Positions 14,095 through 23,984 of a DNA stretch of 64,000 bases are shown piece by piece. The stretch comes from HGM04593 sp045657945 (GTDB lineage Bacteria; Bacteroidota; Bacteroidia; Bacteroidales; Bacteroidaceae): the NCBI GenBank assembly GCA_045657945.1, contig JAZOUB010000045.1, positions 1 to 64,000 on the forward strand, written 5' to 3'. The position numbers were made by a program, and so were the translations under genes. A model generated the notes under the pieces. It was not told the origin of the DNA, did not search any database, and saw nothing but the letters and a program-made list of their open reading frames with translations. Numbering within the stretch: position 1 is the first letter of the stretch; each line of letters opens with the position of its first letter.

Positions 14095-16629
14095 ATGATT
14101 GAAAACGACAGAATTATTAAGGTCAATGTCGAAGAGGAGATGAAATCGTCCTACATTGACTATTCAATGTCGGTGATAGTGGCTCGTGCTTTGCCCGATG
14201 TCCGCGATGGATTGAAGCCTGTACATCGTCGTATCCTTTACGGTATGATGGAACTTGGCAATACATCGGACAAGCCATACAAGAAATCGGCGCGTACTGT
14301 CGGTGATGTACTTGGTAAGTACCACCCACACGGTGACTCATCGGTTTACGGCGCTCTTGTCCGCATGGCTCAGGATTGGGTTATGCGCTATCCGCTCATC
14401 GACGGCCAGGGTAACTTCGGTTCTATTGACGGTGACTCGCCTGCTGCGATGCGTTATACCGAGGCACGCTTGCACAAGATTGGCGAGGAACTTGCTCAGG
14501 ATCTCTACAAGGAGACTGTAGATTTCCAGCCTAACTATAACGACGAGTTCTTTGAACCGACAGTTATGCCGACCCGCATCCCCAACCTTCTTGTAAACGG
14601 TTCGTCGGGTATTGCTGTCGGTATGGCTACAAACATACCGACACACAACCTAAGCGAGGTTCTTGATGCCTGCGTTGCATACATTGATAATCCTGATATT
14701 GACACCGATGGCTTGATGCAGTATGTAAAGGCTCCCGATTTCCCTACAGGATGCGATATTTTTGGACTAAACGGTGTGCGTGATGCCTACGAGACCGGTC
14801 GTGGTCGCGTGATAATGCGTGCTGTTGCCGAGATTGAGTCGGGTACACACGAGAAGATCGTTGTTACCGCAATTCCTTACAATGTGAACAAGGAAGAGCT
14901 TATCAAGGACATCGCCTCAATGGTCAACGAGAAGAAGATTGACGGTATCTCGAATATCAACGATGAGTCTGACCAGTCCGGTATGCGCATTGTTATCGAT
15001 GTGAAGCGCGATGCCAATGCAAATGTAATCCTGAACAAGCTCTACAAGATGAGTTCTTTGCAGACATCGTTCAGCGTGAACTGTATTGCCCTTGTAAAAG
15101 GTCGTCCACAGTTGCTCACACTCAAGGATTGCATCAGCAACTTTGTCGATCACCGTCACGAAGTTGTTATCCGCCGTACGAAGTACGAGCTTCGCAAGGC
15201 CGAGGAGCGCGCTCACATTGTTGAGGGCTTGATCATAGCTTCGGATAACATAGACGAGGTTGTACGCCTTATCAAGGCTGCAAAGTCTCCTGCCGACGCC
15301 CGTGTTGCCCTTATGGAACGTTTCAACCTCAGCGAGGTACAGGCTGCAGCAATCGTGGAGATGCGTCTTGGTCAGCTCACCGGCATACAGCAGGATAAGC
15401 TCCATGCTGAGTTCGATGAATTGATGCGTAAGATCGAGTACTACAATGCAATTCTCACCGATGATGAACTCTGTAAGCAGGTTATCAAGGATGAGCTTTA
15501 CGAGGTTAAGGAGAAATTCGGTGACGAGCGCCGTTGTAAGATCGACTACAGCGCATCAAGCGACTTCAACCCCGAGGACTTCTATGCCGATGATGAGATG
15601 GTCATCACTATATCACACCTTGGTTACATCAAGCGTACTCCTCTTACCGAGTACCGCAGCCAGAACCGTGGCGGTGTAGGCTCAAAGGGAAGCGATACAC
15701 GCGACAGCGACTTCATTGAATATATCTACACAGCTACAATGCACAACACAATGCTGTTCTTCACACAGCGCGGAAAGTGCTACTGGCTCAAGGTCTATGA
15801 GATTCCCGAGGGTAACAAGAACTCTAAGGGACGCGCAATACAGAACATGCTCAACATCGATGCCGATGATGCAGTGAATGCATTCGTGCGTGTTACTACA
15901 CTTGCCGACAAGAACTTCATTGAGAGCCATAACATTGTATTCTGTACAAAGAACGGTATCATCAAGAAGACCAGTCTCGAGCAGTATTCACGTCCACGTA
16001 CAAACGGTATCATAGCCATTACAATTCGCGAGGACGACAAGGTAATCTCGGTTGCTCTCACTAATGGCGACAGTGACATCATCCTTGCCAACCGTGGCGG
16101 TAAGGCTGTCCGTTTCAATGAAAGCACCGTACGTGCAATGGGTCGTACAGCTACAGGTGTCAAGGGTATGGACATTGACGAGAACGACGAGGTTGTGGGC
16201 ATGGTAGTCTTGCCAAAGAATGACGAGGCAGAGCACAGTTTGCTTGTTCTCTCAGAACAGGGTTATGGTAAACGTTCGGCTACCGATGACTATCCGACTG
16301 TAAGCCGTGGCTGTAAGGGTGTAAAGACTCTGCAGGTAACTGAGAAGACTGGTCAACTTGTTGCCATAATGGATGTCAACAACGAGAACGACCTCATGAT
16401 TATCAACAAGTCTGGTATCACCATTCGCACATCTGTTGATCAGATACCTGTTCAGGGTCGTGCAACTCAGGGTGTACGCATCATTAACCTTGGCAAGAAG
16501 AATGATTGCATCGGTTCAGTATGCAAGGTTACACGTGAAGCCGAGGAGGAGGTGCAGGATGTTGATGCAACTGAGGTTACACCCGATGTTGAAACTTCTG
16601 TAGAGGTTGAGAACACAGACAATCAATAA
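14095..16629 (+). CDS. gyrA: DNA gyrase subunit A
   Basis: Breakage-reunion subunit of DNA gyrase, which introduces negative supercoils together with GyrB. Conserved start VARALPDVRDGLKPVHRR, HPHGDSSVY in the quinolone region, catalytic Tyr121 in AMRYTEARL, and a C-terminal six-bladed wrapping domain with a degenerate GyrA box QNRGGVGSKG. The tail is acidic. 844 residues. Residue 82 is Ser (E. coli 83) and residue 86 is Gly where E. coli has Asp87. GyrA is favoured over ParC by the GyrA-box position and full C-terminal domain. gyrB is not in the window; a TPR gene follows after 29 bp. Confidence 0.95.
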   Translation: MIENDRIIKVNVEEEMKSSYIDYSMSVIVARALPDVRDGLKPVHRRILYGMMELGNTSDKPYKKSARTVGDVLGKYHPHGDSSVYGALVRMAQDWVMRYPLIDGQGNFGSIDGDSPAAMRYTEARLHKIGEELAQDLYKETVDFQPNYNDEFFEPTVMPTRIPNLLVNGSSGIAVGMATNIPTHNLSEVLDACVAYIDNPDIDTDGLMQYVKAPDFPTGCDIFGLNGVRDAYETGRGRVIMRAVAEIESGTHEKIVVTAIPYNVNKEELIKDIASMVNEKKIDGISNINDESDQSGMRIVIDVKRDANANVILNKLYKMSSLQTSFSVNCIALVKGRPQLLTLKDCISNFVDHRHEVVIRRTKYELRKAEERAHIVEGLIIASDNIDEVVRLIKAAKSPADARVALMERFNLSEVQAAAIVEMRLGQLTGIQQDKLHAEFDELMRKIEYYNAILTDDELCKQVIKDELYEVKEKFGDERRCKIDYSASSDFNPEDFYADDEMVITISHLGYIKRTPLTEYRSQNRGGVGSKGSDTRDSDFIEYIYTATMHNTMLFFTQRGKCYWLKVYEIPEGNKNSKGRAIQNMLNIDADDAVNAFVRVTTLADKNFIESHNIVFCTKNGIIKKTSLEQYSRPRTNGIIAITIREDDKVISVALTNGDSDIILANRGGKAVRFNESTVRAMGRTATGVKGMDIDENDEVVGMVVLPKNDEAEHSLLVLSEQGYGKRSATDDYPTVSRGCKGVKTLQVTEKTGQLVAIMDVNNENDLMIINKSGITIRTSVDQIPVQGRATQGVRIINLGKKNDCIGSVCKVTREAEEEVQDVDATEVTPDVETSVEVENTDNQ

Positions 16630-16658
16630 CTAACACATAATTATTAAACGAGATTGAT

Positions 16659-17933
16659 ATGAAAAAATTGGTATTATCTTTAGCAATGGTTCTTGGCGCA
16701 TCATTTGCGTTTGGACAGGAACTAACAAAAGAGGAACTTAAACAGCAGAAAAGACAGATTAAGGCTCTTATGGGTGTTGTAAGCGACGCCGAGTTGAATC
16801 TTAATACAGACCCCGTTGGTGCAAGCAACGCATTGAAACCGGTATTGAAAAATGAATTGGTAAACAAGGATGCGTACGTATGGTATGTAAGTGCCAGTGC
16901 AAAGCAGGCCGTGATTGCTAACGAGAACAACAAACGTGTTGAGGGTGCTGCATACGATGAAGAAAAACTTTATACATATACCTACGATTTGGGTAAGGAT
17001 CTTGAAATGTGTGAGCAGTGCGATATGCTTCCCGATGCAAAAGGTCGTGTAAAGCCACGTTACGCCGAGTTCTTGAAAATGTCATACATGCAGCAGTATG
17101 GTCAGTTCTACAATGCCGGTGCATATTACTATGGCAACGAGGATTATGAGAAGGCTTATGATCTCTTCAAGATGTTCATTGATACAGCAGACAAGTTGTA
17201 CAAACTTGAGGTTATGCAAAAGGATACTGTAAATGTTCCTGTAGCAGCATACAACATGTCTCTTTGTGGTATGCAGTTGCAGAACTATGAGATGGTTCTC
17301 ACACATGTAGATATGGCATTTGCAAATGAGCAGATGGCTCCTACTGCTTTCCGTTACAAGACTGTTGCTACAATAGAGCTTGGCGATACAGTAGCATGGT
17401 TGGATCTCTGCAAGGAGGGTACAGTACGTTTCCCTGATGATGCTTATTTCAGCCAGTCACTTATCCAGTACTATGACAGTCATAACGAGCAGGACAAACT
17501 CAGTACATTGGCAGATGAGCTTATTGCAACAGACCCCAATAATCCATTGTATGTATATTTGAAGGCATACATCCCTCACCAGAAAGAGGATTTGGATACA
17601 GCAATCGAGTGGTATATCAAGACACTTGAGGTTGATCCAAACTACGAGAATGCACTTTCAAACCTTGCACGTTGCTACATGCAGAAGGCATATCTCTATG
17701 ATTCAAGCCGTTCAACAAAGCTTAATGACAAGAAGCAGCTTGCCAAGGACAAGGAAATTCTCAATGGTTATTACAACCAGGCTGTTCCAATGTTGGAGAG
17801 ACTCCGCGCTAATTGCCCCGACAAGACAGAGTTGTGGTTGACATACCTCATCAACTGTTACTATAACCTTAACAACTCAGCTAAGGTAAAGGAGCTCGAG
17901 AAACTCCAGGAATCTTTGATGGGAGAAGAGTGA
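16659..17933 (+). CDS. Exported TPR-repeat protein
   Basis: 424 residues with an N-terminal signal peptide (LSLAMVLGASFAFGQ) and several tetratricopeptide helices, clearest near residues 130-330 (YYYGNEDYEKAYDLFKMF and VDPNYENALSNLARCYMQ). TPR proteins act as scaffolds; the export signal places it in the periplasm or at the outer membrane. It follows gyrA by 29 bp with no terminator between, so it is probably cotranscribed, although no functional link to gyrase is known. Ends before a very strong hairpin. Confidence 0.85.
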   Translation: MKKLVLSLAMVLGASFAFGQELTKEELKQQKRQIKALMGVVSDAELNLNTDPVGASNALKPVLKNELVNKDAYVWYVSASAKQAVIANENNKRVEGAAYDEEKLYTYTYDLGKDLEMCEQCDMLPDAKGRVKPRYAEFLKMSYMQQYGQFYNAGAYYYGNEDYEKAYDLFKMFIDTADKLYKLEVMQKDTVNVPVAAYNMSLCGMQLQNYEMVLTHVDMAFANEQMAPTAFRYKTVATIELGDTVAWLDLCKEGTVRFPDDAYFSQSLIQYYDSHNEQDKLSTLADELIATDPNNPLYVYLKAYIPHQKEDLDTAIEWYIKTLEVDPNYENALSNLARCYMQKAYLYDSSRSTKLNDKKQLAKDKEILNGYYNQAVPMLERLRANCPDKTELWLTYLINCYYNLNNSAKVKELEKLQESLMGEE

Positions 17934-17954
17934 TAAGTAAACCTTGCACAATAT

Positions 17955-17994
17955 AAAAAAACACTGGTTGCAAAATGGCAACCAGTGTTTTTTT
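17955..17994. terminator. Bidirectional terminator, 17-bp stem
   Basis: AAAAAAACACTGGTTGC (17955-17971) pairs perfectly with 17978-17994 across AAAATG. A7 and T7 ends allow termination from both the TPR gene and the convergent aminotransferase gene. Confidence 0.95.
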
Positions 17995-18012
17995 ATATCA
18001 TTATATATAGTT

Positions 18013-19215
18013 TTAAGGTTCTACTCGTCCGGGGTACTGTTCAAGCGCCTTGCCCAGAAGGAAGATGGCACGCTTCAGGTCGGCCTTGTCAATGGCATAT
18101 GCAATACGCACCTCATTCTTGCCATATCCCTCTTCGCTATAGAAACCCGATGCCGGAGCCATCATGATGGTCTCGCCCTCGTAGTTGAAGTCGGTCAGGC
18201 ACCACTGGCAGAACTTGTCGCTGTCATCAATTGGCAGGCGTGCAACAGTGTAGAATGCACCCATTGGGATAGGGGAGTAAACCCCTGGCAACTTGTTCAG
18301 TTCATCAACCAGGCAGTTTCTGCGTTCGATATACTGCTCGTATGTGTTGATGGTGTATGAACGCGGAGCGTCAATGGAAGCCTCGGCTATTACCTGGCCA
18401 AGCAATGGGGGGCTAAGGCGTGCCTGGCAGAACTTCATGACCGCCTGGCGCACAGCCTTGTTCTTGGTGATCAATGCACCAATTCTGATACCGCACTCCG
18501 AGTAACGCTTTGATACAGAATCGATAAGTACTACATTATCTTCAATTCCCTCAAGGTGGCATGCCGAGATATATGGTGAACCTGTGTAGATGAATTCACG
18601 GTAAACCTCGTCACTGAAAAGGAATAGATTGTGCTTCTTGACAAGGTCACGAATACGGTTCATCTCATTGCGGGTGTAGAGATAACCGGTAGGGTTGTTG
18701 GGGTTGCAAATGAGAATACCACGTGTACGCTCATTTATCAGCTCTTCAAAACGTTCCATTGGAGGCAATGCAAACGACTCGTCAATTGTAGAACGGATTG
18801 GGCGGATAACTGCACCTGCCGAAATGGCAAAAGCCATGTAGTTGGCATAAGCAGGCTCTGGAACAATAATTTCATCGCCAGGATTCAAGCAGGTAAGAAA
18901 TGCAAACAATACAGCCTCAGAACCACCGGAAGTGACAATAATATCGTCCGGTTTCAGTTTAATCTGGTACTGGTCATAGTATTCCACAAGTTTTTCTCTC
19001 AGAGAGAGAAAACCGTCACTTGGACTATATTCAAGTATCTTCTGGTCAAATTTCTTTATTGCTTCGAGAGCAATATCTGGGGAGTTTAAGTCGGGCTGAC
19101 CAATATTCAAATGATAAACCTTCAAACCACGTGCCTTTGCATCATTGGCAAACGGTGCCAATTTGCGGATTGGTGACGATGGCATAAGAACGGCTCTTTC
19201 TGATAATTCAGGCAT
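18013..19215 (-). CDS. PLP-dependent class I/II aminotransferase
   Basis: Fold-type I aminotransferase of 400 residues, most like the aspartate/aromatic aminotransferase group. The PLP lysine is K236 in IDSVSKRYSECG; NPNNPTGYLY (residues 171-180) and SDEVYREF carry the cofactor-binding Asn, Asp and Tyr, and R244 lies in CGIRIG. The N-terminal LNIGQPDLNSP matches the substrate-binding loop of AspC-like enzymes. Likely transfers amino groups between aspartate or aromatic amino acids and 2-oxoglutarate; exact substrate not determined. Monocistronic. Confidence 0.9.
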   Translation of the reverse strand: MPELSERAVLMPSSPIRKLAPFANDAKARGLKVYHLNIGQPDLNSPDIALEAIKKFDQKILEYSPSDGFLSLREKLVEYYDQYQIKLKPDDIIVTSGGSEAVLFAFLTCLNPGDEIIVPEPAYANYMAFAISAGAVIRPIRSTIDESFALPPMERFEELINERTRGILICNPNNPTGYLYTRNEMNRIRDLVKKHNLFLFSDEVYREFIYTGSPYISACHLEGIEDNVVLIDSVSKRYSECGIRIGALITKNKAVRQAVMKFCQARLSPPLLGQVIAEASIDAPRSYTINTYEQYIERRNCLVDELNKLPGVYSPIPMGAFYTVARLPIDDSDKFCQWCLTDFNYEGETIMMAPASGFYSEEGYGKNEVRIAYAIDKADLKRAIFLLGKALEQYPGRVEP

Positions 19216-19494
19216 AATGATTTTTAAATTAAAATTTCAGAATGCAAAAATAGTTGAATTCTTTGACATCTTTTTATTTGTAAGTATAAAATATAACAAG
19301 GAATTCAATAAAAGTCTGCTCTAAAGCCACTATTCCGCTCAATCGGTACTATTGCATGATAATAAATATTATGTTTAATATAGTTTTGGAATTTTGCACT
19401 ACCTTTGAGAATTGTCGGGATTTTTGGGAATTAAGGAAATAAAGGCATTAAAGGAGAATCTGGTTATAGTTCTTGCAAATTGTAGTATTTGAAA
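19216..19494. other. Intergenic stretch between aminotransferase and Sel1 genes
   Basis: No supported gene in 19216-19494. A TACCTTTG box at 19400-19407 matches the -7 consensus on the plus strand, but the nearest TTTG is only 11 bp upstream, so promoter function is uncertain. It could drive a small transcript ending at the hairpin 19667-19713. Confidence 0.35.
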
Positions 19495-19668
19495 ATGTTC
19501 GCATTACTATTGGCGATGTATGGAGATTCTCATGTCGGGCTTGGAATGTTTATTCGTCTATGTGTGTTTTCTGTTATGAAAAACTCTAAAAGAATCATTG
19601 ATTCTTATAACTCAGTTCTGAATTTGCAATTCTTGTTTATGCAGGCTCCAGTGAATTATCTATATTAA
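19495..19668 (+). CDS. Possible small protein (57 residues)
   Basis: An ATG-started frame of 57 codons encodes a hydrophobic N-terminus (MFALLLAM) and a Leu/Phe-rich C-terminus; its stop overlaps the start of a strong hairpin at 19667-19713. A TACCTTTG box lies about 90 bases upstream. Coding evidence is weak: no family recognised and no ribosome-binding site at a suitable distance. It may simply be chance. Confidence 0.2.
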   Translation: MFALLLAMYGDSHVGLGMFIRLCVFSVMKNSKRIIDSYNSVLNLQFLFMQAPVNYLY

Positions 19669-19713
19669 AGCAAAAACTGCAACCTATTATATTAGGATTG
19701 CAGTTTTTGCTTT
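19667..19713 (-). terminator. Terminator of the Sel1 gene
   Basis: AAAGCAAAAACTGCAA (19667-19682) pairs perfectly with 19698-19713. It lies 15 bp past the minus-strand stop and has T-rich ends in both directions. Confidence 0.85.
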
Positions 19714-19727
19714 ATTTGTTGTGGTAA

Positions 19728-21839
19728 TCAGAAATCTTCAAGGTCTGTTGCCCTTTCCTGCGCCTCCTCCGATCCCTGCGCAGCAGCTTTCCTGTACCAG
19801 AATATTGCATCATATCTGTTCTTCTTTACACCTATTCCATCTTCATAGCACTGTGCCAGAGCCATCTGGGCGTCAATATAATCCTTCTCTGCCGCTTTCC
19901 TCAACAATTCTACTCCAAGTGCATGGTCCTGTTCAACATAGTCTTCAAAAAGGTATATAATTCCCAATGCATGCTGTGCCTGTGTATGGTCATTCTTGGC
20001 TAATATGTTCAATATATTCAATGCCTTCTCTATATCATCTTTATTCCTGTTCTCGATAAGAAGAAATTTTGCCAGAGTATATGCTCCCTCGCCATGACCT
20101 TCACTTGTCGCATATTCAAGAAGTTCAAAGGCTTTTACCTTGTCCTGCTCAACAATGGCACCATAATAATGTAATTTGGCAAGTTCTACACAAGAGCGGA
20201 GTTCTCCCATTTCACATCCTTTTTTATATAATTCGACAGCCTTGTCATATTCTTCTGTCTCAAAATAATAGCGTGCCAAAGTATAGATGCAATCTGCACT
20301 GCCGGCGTCTGCGCCTTTTACCAACCACTCAAATGCCTCCTCAACATCTTCCTGTAATTCAAGATAATGCAGGAAAAGTGAGTAGTATGAACCAGCAATT
20401 CCGTTTTCGGCCGATGCCTTGAACCATTTTACAGCTTCTTCATAATTCTGTTCAACAATCTTTCCGCTCTGATAACGGGCTGCAACAAAATACTGCGCTT
20501 TGGCATCTCCAAGTTCTGCAGCTTTCATATACCACTTCATTGCCAAAAAGTCGCTCTGCTCTGCCCCTTTGGAATATTCGTGTATTGTGGCAATTAAAAG
20601 CATAGCCTTGGTGTTTCCTTGTTCTGCCGCCATCTTTAACCATCTGATGGCTTCCTGCTCATTCTGCTCTACTCCATTGCCTGCAGTGTACATTTCACCT
20701 AATTTAATTTGGGCATCCATGTTTCCATTCTCGCCGGCAATTATATAACATTCTGCAGCCTTTTCCAAATCAATATCCATGCCTTCGCCATACTCATACA
20801 TTATGCCAAGATCAAAGGCTGCTTCAACATCGCCCAGTTCCAACGCTTTTGAAAGTAGATCAAATGCTTTCTTGTAGTCAGCAGGGAAGAAGTCTTCTCT
20901 TAAATATAACAACGCCAATTTTCTCATGGCTATGGTGTTACTTTGCTCGGCGGCTAGTGTAAGCAATTTTGCAGCTTCTTCGGGGTTCGGTTTGTCAGCA
21001 TTCAAAGCTTTTTCTGCCATCATAAGCTGTGCCTTGTCATATCCTCCTTCAGCAGCAATCCTATAGTTCTCCATAGCCTTGGCAATATCCGGTTCAGCAA
21101 TTACACCTTCGGCGTTTATACCAAATTCGTACATCACACCAAGATAGAATATACCACTTGCATCTCCTTGTTCGGCAGCTAGCGAGAATAGGTTGAATGC
21201 TTTTGCAAAGTCCTGCGGAATGTACTCACCAATCATATACATTCCGCCCAATTCAACCTGAGCTATTGCCTGTCCGTTTTCTGCAGCGATGGTGTACCAC
21301 TTTACAGCTTGTTCCATATCGCCTTCCAAATCATATGTTTGGGCAAGAAGCAGCATAGCGTCAGTTTCTCCCATCTCTATTGCTTTCTCATAGTAGGCAA
21401 TAGCCTTTTTTGTGTCCTCTTTTGTGTTTCTGAGAAAATGGATGTTCGCCAAATAGGTAAATGCTTTACTATTACCTTGCTCTGCAGATTTAGTGCACCA
21501 CTCAATGGCTTTGCTCTCGTCTGCCTCAACACCCTCTCCAAATAGATATGCGGCTCCGACATTAAGTTGCGCTTTGGGATATCCTTTTGTTGCCGACAAC
21601 AAATAGTATTCAAAAGCAGTTTCATTGTCTTTTTCAACTCCCAAACCGTTGCTGTACATATATCCCACACGGTTAGGCGCAATGCTGTCGCCCTCCTCGG
21701 TACACTGCTTGTACAGTTTCATTGCTTTTTTATACTTTCCGCTGTCAAATGCAGCCTCAGCCTTTTCAAACAGGCTTTGTGCATGTGTCGTTGCGGCAAA
21801 CAACATGCAGCACAATGTGGCTAATAAAAATCGTTTCAT
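19728..21839 (-). CDS. Exported Sel1-like repeat protein
   Basis: 703 residues: signal peptide (LLATLCCMLFAATTHAQ), then almost the whole chain is tandem Sel1/TPR-like repeats of about 36 residues, recognisable by the recurring A..GN..A...LA..Y..G pattern (AEQGNTKAMLLIATIHEYS; WYMKAAELGDAKAQYFVAA). Around 17 repeats form an alpha-solenoid used for protein-protein contacts, often in envelope stress or signalling complexes. Location is periplasmic or surface-exposed by the signal peptide. No enzyme domain is present and the partner is unknown. Monocistronic with its own terminator. Confidence 0.88.
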   Translation of the reverse strand: MKRFLLATLCCMLFAATTHAQSLFEKAEAAFDSGKYKKAMKLYKQCTEEGDSIAPNRVGYMYSNGLGVEKDNETAFEYYLLSATKGYPKAQLNVGAAYLFGEGVEADESKAIEWCTKSAEQGNSKAFTYLANIHFLRNTKEDTKKAIAYYEKAIEMGETDAMLLLAQTYDLEGDMEQAVKWYTIAAENGQAIAQVELGGMYMIGEYIPQDFAKAFNLFSLAAEQGDASGIFYLGVMYEFGINAEGVIAEPDIAKAMENYRIAAEGGYDKAQLMMAEKALNADKPNPEEAAKLLTLAAEQSNTIAMRKLALLYLREDFFPADYKKAFDLLSKALELGDVEAAFDLGIMYEYGEGMDIDLEKAAECYIIAGENGNMDAQIKLGEMYTAGNGVEQNEQEAIRWLKMAAEQGNTKAMLLIATIHEYSKGAEQSDFLAMKWYMKAAELGDAKAQYFVAARYQSGKIVEQNYEEAVKWFKASAENGIAGSYYSLFLHYLELQEDVEEAFEWLVKGADAGSADCIYTLARYYFETEEYDKAVELYKKGCEMGELRSCVELAKLHYYGAIVEQDKVKAFELLEYATSEGHGEGAYTLAKFLLIENRNKDDIEKALNILNILAKNDHTQAQHALGIIYLFEDYVEQDHALGVELLRKAAEKDYIDAQMALAQCYEDGIGVKKNRYDAIFWYRKAAAQGSEEAQERATDLEDF

Positions 21840-21918
21840 ATTAATAGTAATTTATTTATATCAGTGCCATATCACAAAAATACTATTCGAGGGGTACCTC
21901 AAAAATAGCAAAAAAATG

Positions 21919-21926
21919 TATATTTG
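21919..21926 (+). promoter_or_regulatory. -7 box of the dus gene
   Basis: TATATTTG is an exact TAnnTTTG match 23 bp before the dus start. A clear TTTG -33 box is not seen, so only the -7 element is called. Confidence 0.45.
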
Positions 21927-21949
21927 TACAAGATTAACAAATAATATAT

Positions 21950-22882
21950 ATGAAAATATATTCAGCACCTTTGCAGGGATTTACCGAAGCTGTCTGGCGC
22001 AATGTCCATAGTGAGGTTTTTGGTGGCATAGATGGCTATTACACACCGTTCCTGCGTTATGAGCATGGTGAGATACGCAGCAAGGATATTCGTGATGTTG
22101 AGCGCAAGAACAACACTGCGAAGAACCTTGTGCCACAGGTTATTGCTGCCACACCGGATGAAATGTATCCTTTGCTCGAGCTTATAGCTAATGAGGGCTA
22201 CACCCGTGTAGATATAAATATGGGTTGCTCGTTTCCTTTACAAATACGTAAACGTCATGGGGCAGGCCTGCTCTCCTACCCTGAACTGGTTTCCGCTCTA
22301 ATGGCCGAGGTTGCCAAGCATCCCCAGCTCTCTTTCTCTGTTAAAATGCGTCTTGGCTGCAACAGCAAGGAGGAGTGGAAGGAGTTGATGCCAATACTTA
22401 ATGACGCACCTTTGAGGCACATAACCATGCATCCCCGTTTGGGAATTGAACAATATAAGAAACCGGTTGATGTTGATGCGTTTGCTGCGTTCTATGATGC
22501 ATGCAAGCATCCTATTATATATAATGGCGACCTGTACACCTTGGCCGATATTCATCGCATTGAAAAGCAGTTCCCGGAGCTCAAGGGGGTGATGCTCGGT
22601 CGTGGCTTGATTGCTAACCCTGCTCTTGGCATTGAATACCGCGACGGTCGTGAACTTGATGAACGTGAACAATGTCACCTGGTACAGCAGATGCACGATG
22701 CTATATTGCGCGAACTCATGCCACGCCTGCAGGGCAACACCCAATTCCTGAGCAAGATGAAACCCTACTGGGAATATCTGCTCCCCACCCTGCCCAAACG
22801 CCTGCGCAAGCCAATCCTGAAGGCCACTACAATTGAGAAATACCAGACAGCTGTTGCTACTGCACTTAAATGCGACTGGTAG
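21950..22882 (+). CDS. dus: tRNA-dihydrouridine synthase
   Basis: FMN-dependent reduction of specific uridines in tRNA to dihydrouridine. TIM-barrel start SAPLQGFTEAVWR, catalytic Cys93 in DINMGCSFPLQIRKRHGAGL, LSFSVKMRLG, then HPRLGIEQYK and the phosphate-binding LKGVMLGRGLIANPAL. 310 residues, normal. The variant GCSFPLQI instead of the usual GCPxxxV is seen in Bacteroidetes-type members. Which uridine it modifies cannot be told from sequence. Confidence 0.92.
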   Translation: MKIYSAPLQGFTEAVWRNVHSEVFGGIDGYYTPFLRYEHGEIRSKDIRDVERKNNTAKNLVPQVIAATPDEMYPLLELIANEGYTRVDINMGCSFPLQIRKRHGAGLLSYPELVSALMAEVAKHPQLSFSVKMRLGCNSKEEWKELMPILNDAPLRHITMHPRLGIEQYKKPVDVDAFAAFYDACKHPIIYNGDLYTLADIHRIEKQFPELKGVMLGRGLIANPALGIEYRDGRELDEREQCHLVQQMHDAILRELMPRLQGNTQFLSKMKPYWEYLLPTLPKRLRKPILKATTIEKYQTAVATALKCDW

Positions 22883-22883
22883 T

Positions 22884-22913
22884 CTTGTGAGTTGAGAGTT
22901 TTTACTATTTTTG
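22884..22913 (+). promoter_or_regulatory. Promoter of ltaE
   Basis: CTTG (22884-22887), 18 bp spacer, TATTTTTG (22906-22913), an exact TAnnTTTG box, 23 bp before the ltaE start. This separates ltaE from dus. Confidence 0.55.
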
Positions 22914-22935
22914 CAAACAGAAAATATTTTGAACA

Positions 22936-23982
22936 ATGATACGATTTGATTCCGATTACATAGAGGGTGCTCACCCTTCAATACTCAAGGCACTTGCTAA
23001 TACAAATTTTGAGCAACATGTAGGTTATGGATGCGACAGCTATTGTGACAGGGCGCGCGACATAATAAGAGAACATTGTGGCGACAGCACCCTTGGAGTG
23101 CAGTTCCTCGTTGGCGGAACACAAGCCAATGTAACCGTCATCGATGCCCTGCTCCACAGTTATCAGGGCGTCATCTCAGCCGATAGTGGACACATCAATG
23201 TGCACGAGACCGGTGCTCCCGAGGCTACCGGACACAAGGTCATTGCCCTGCCAAGCACAGATGGACGCTTGTCGCTCGAGCAGATAACCGAGTGCTACAA
23301 CAACCATTGGAACGACCACTCGCATGAACACACCGTGCAACCGGGCATGGTCTATCTCTCATGTCCTGCCGAAAACGGTCTAATATACAGTAAGGCCGAA
23401 CTGACAGCAATCTCAGAGTTCTGCCACCAGCATGGCCTCTATCTCTTTGTTGATGGCGCACGACTGGGATATGGACTCTGCGCCCAGAACTGCGACATTA
23501 CCCTTGCCGATCTGGCTCGCCTCTGTGATGTCTTTTACATTGGTGGAACAAAGGTTGGGGCACTCTTTGGCGAGGCTGTAGTCTTTAAGGGAGAAGAGAT
23601 GCACCGCAGTTTCCGTTATGCAATCAAACAGCACGGCGGTATGCTTGCAAAGGGCCGTCTGCTCGGTATCCAGTTCGAGCAACTGCTGAAGGATGGCAAC
23701 GACTGCCTCTACTTCCAACTCGCAAGGCATGCCAATGAGATGGCAGCGAAGATACGCAAAGCTTTTGAGAGCAAAGGCATTGAGATGTGGATAGACTCGC
23801 ACACAAACATGCAGTTCCCTCTCTTGACAAAGGAGCAACAGGCAATATTGGGTGAGGAGTTTGTGCCGGAGTTCTGGGGCAAATATGATGCTGAGCGCGA
23901 TATTGTACGTTTTTGCACAAGTTGGGCTACAATACCTGATAATGTAGATGTCTTGTGTGATTATATTGAGAGGATGTTGTAA
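22936..23982 (+). CDS. ltaE: Low-specificity L-threonine aldolase
   Basis: PLP enzyme that splits L-threonine (and allo-threonine) to glycine and acetaldehyde. Features: N-terminal FDSDYIEGAHPSIL, VGYGCDSYCDRA, cofactor aspartate D173 in VDGARLGYG and PLP lysine K206 in YIGGTKVGALFG. 348 residues, usual for the beta-eliminating lyase family. Two bases separate it from the following YbaK-type gene, so both are translated from one mRNA. Could also act on other beta-hydroxy amino acids. Confidence 0.9.
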   Translation: MIRFDSDYIEGAHPSILKALANTNFEQHVGYGCDSYCDRARDIIREHCGDSTLGVQFLVGGTQANVTVIDALLHSYQGVISADSGHINVHETGAPEATGHKVIALPSTDGRLSLEQITECYNNHWNDHSHEHTVQPGMVYLSCPAENGLIYSKAELTAISEFCHQHGLYLFVDGARLGYGLCAQNCDITLADLARLCDVFYIGGTKVGALFGEAVVFKGEEMHRSFRYAIKQHGGMLAKGRLLGIQFEQLLKDGNDCLYFQLARHANEMAAKIRKAFESKGIEMWIDSHTNMQFPLLTKEQQAILGEEFVPEFWGKYDAERDIVRFCTSWATIPDNVDVLCDYIERML

Positions 23983-23984
23983 TT

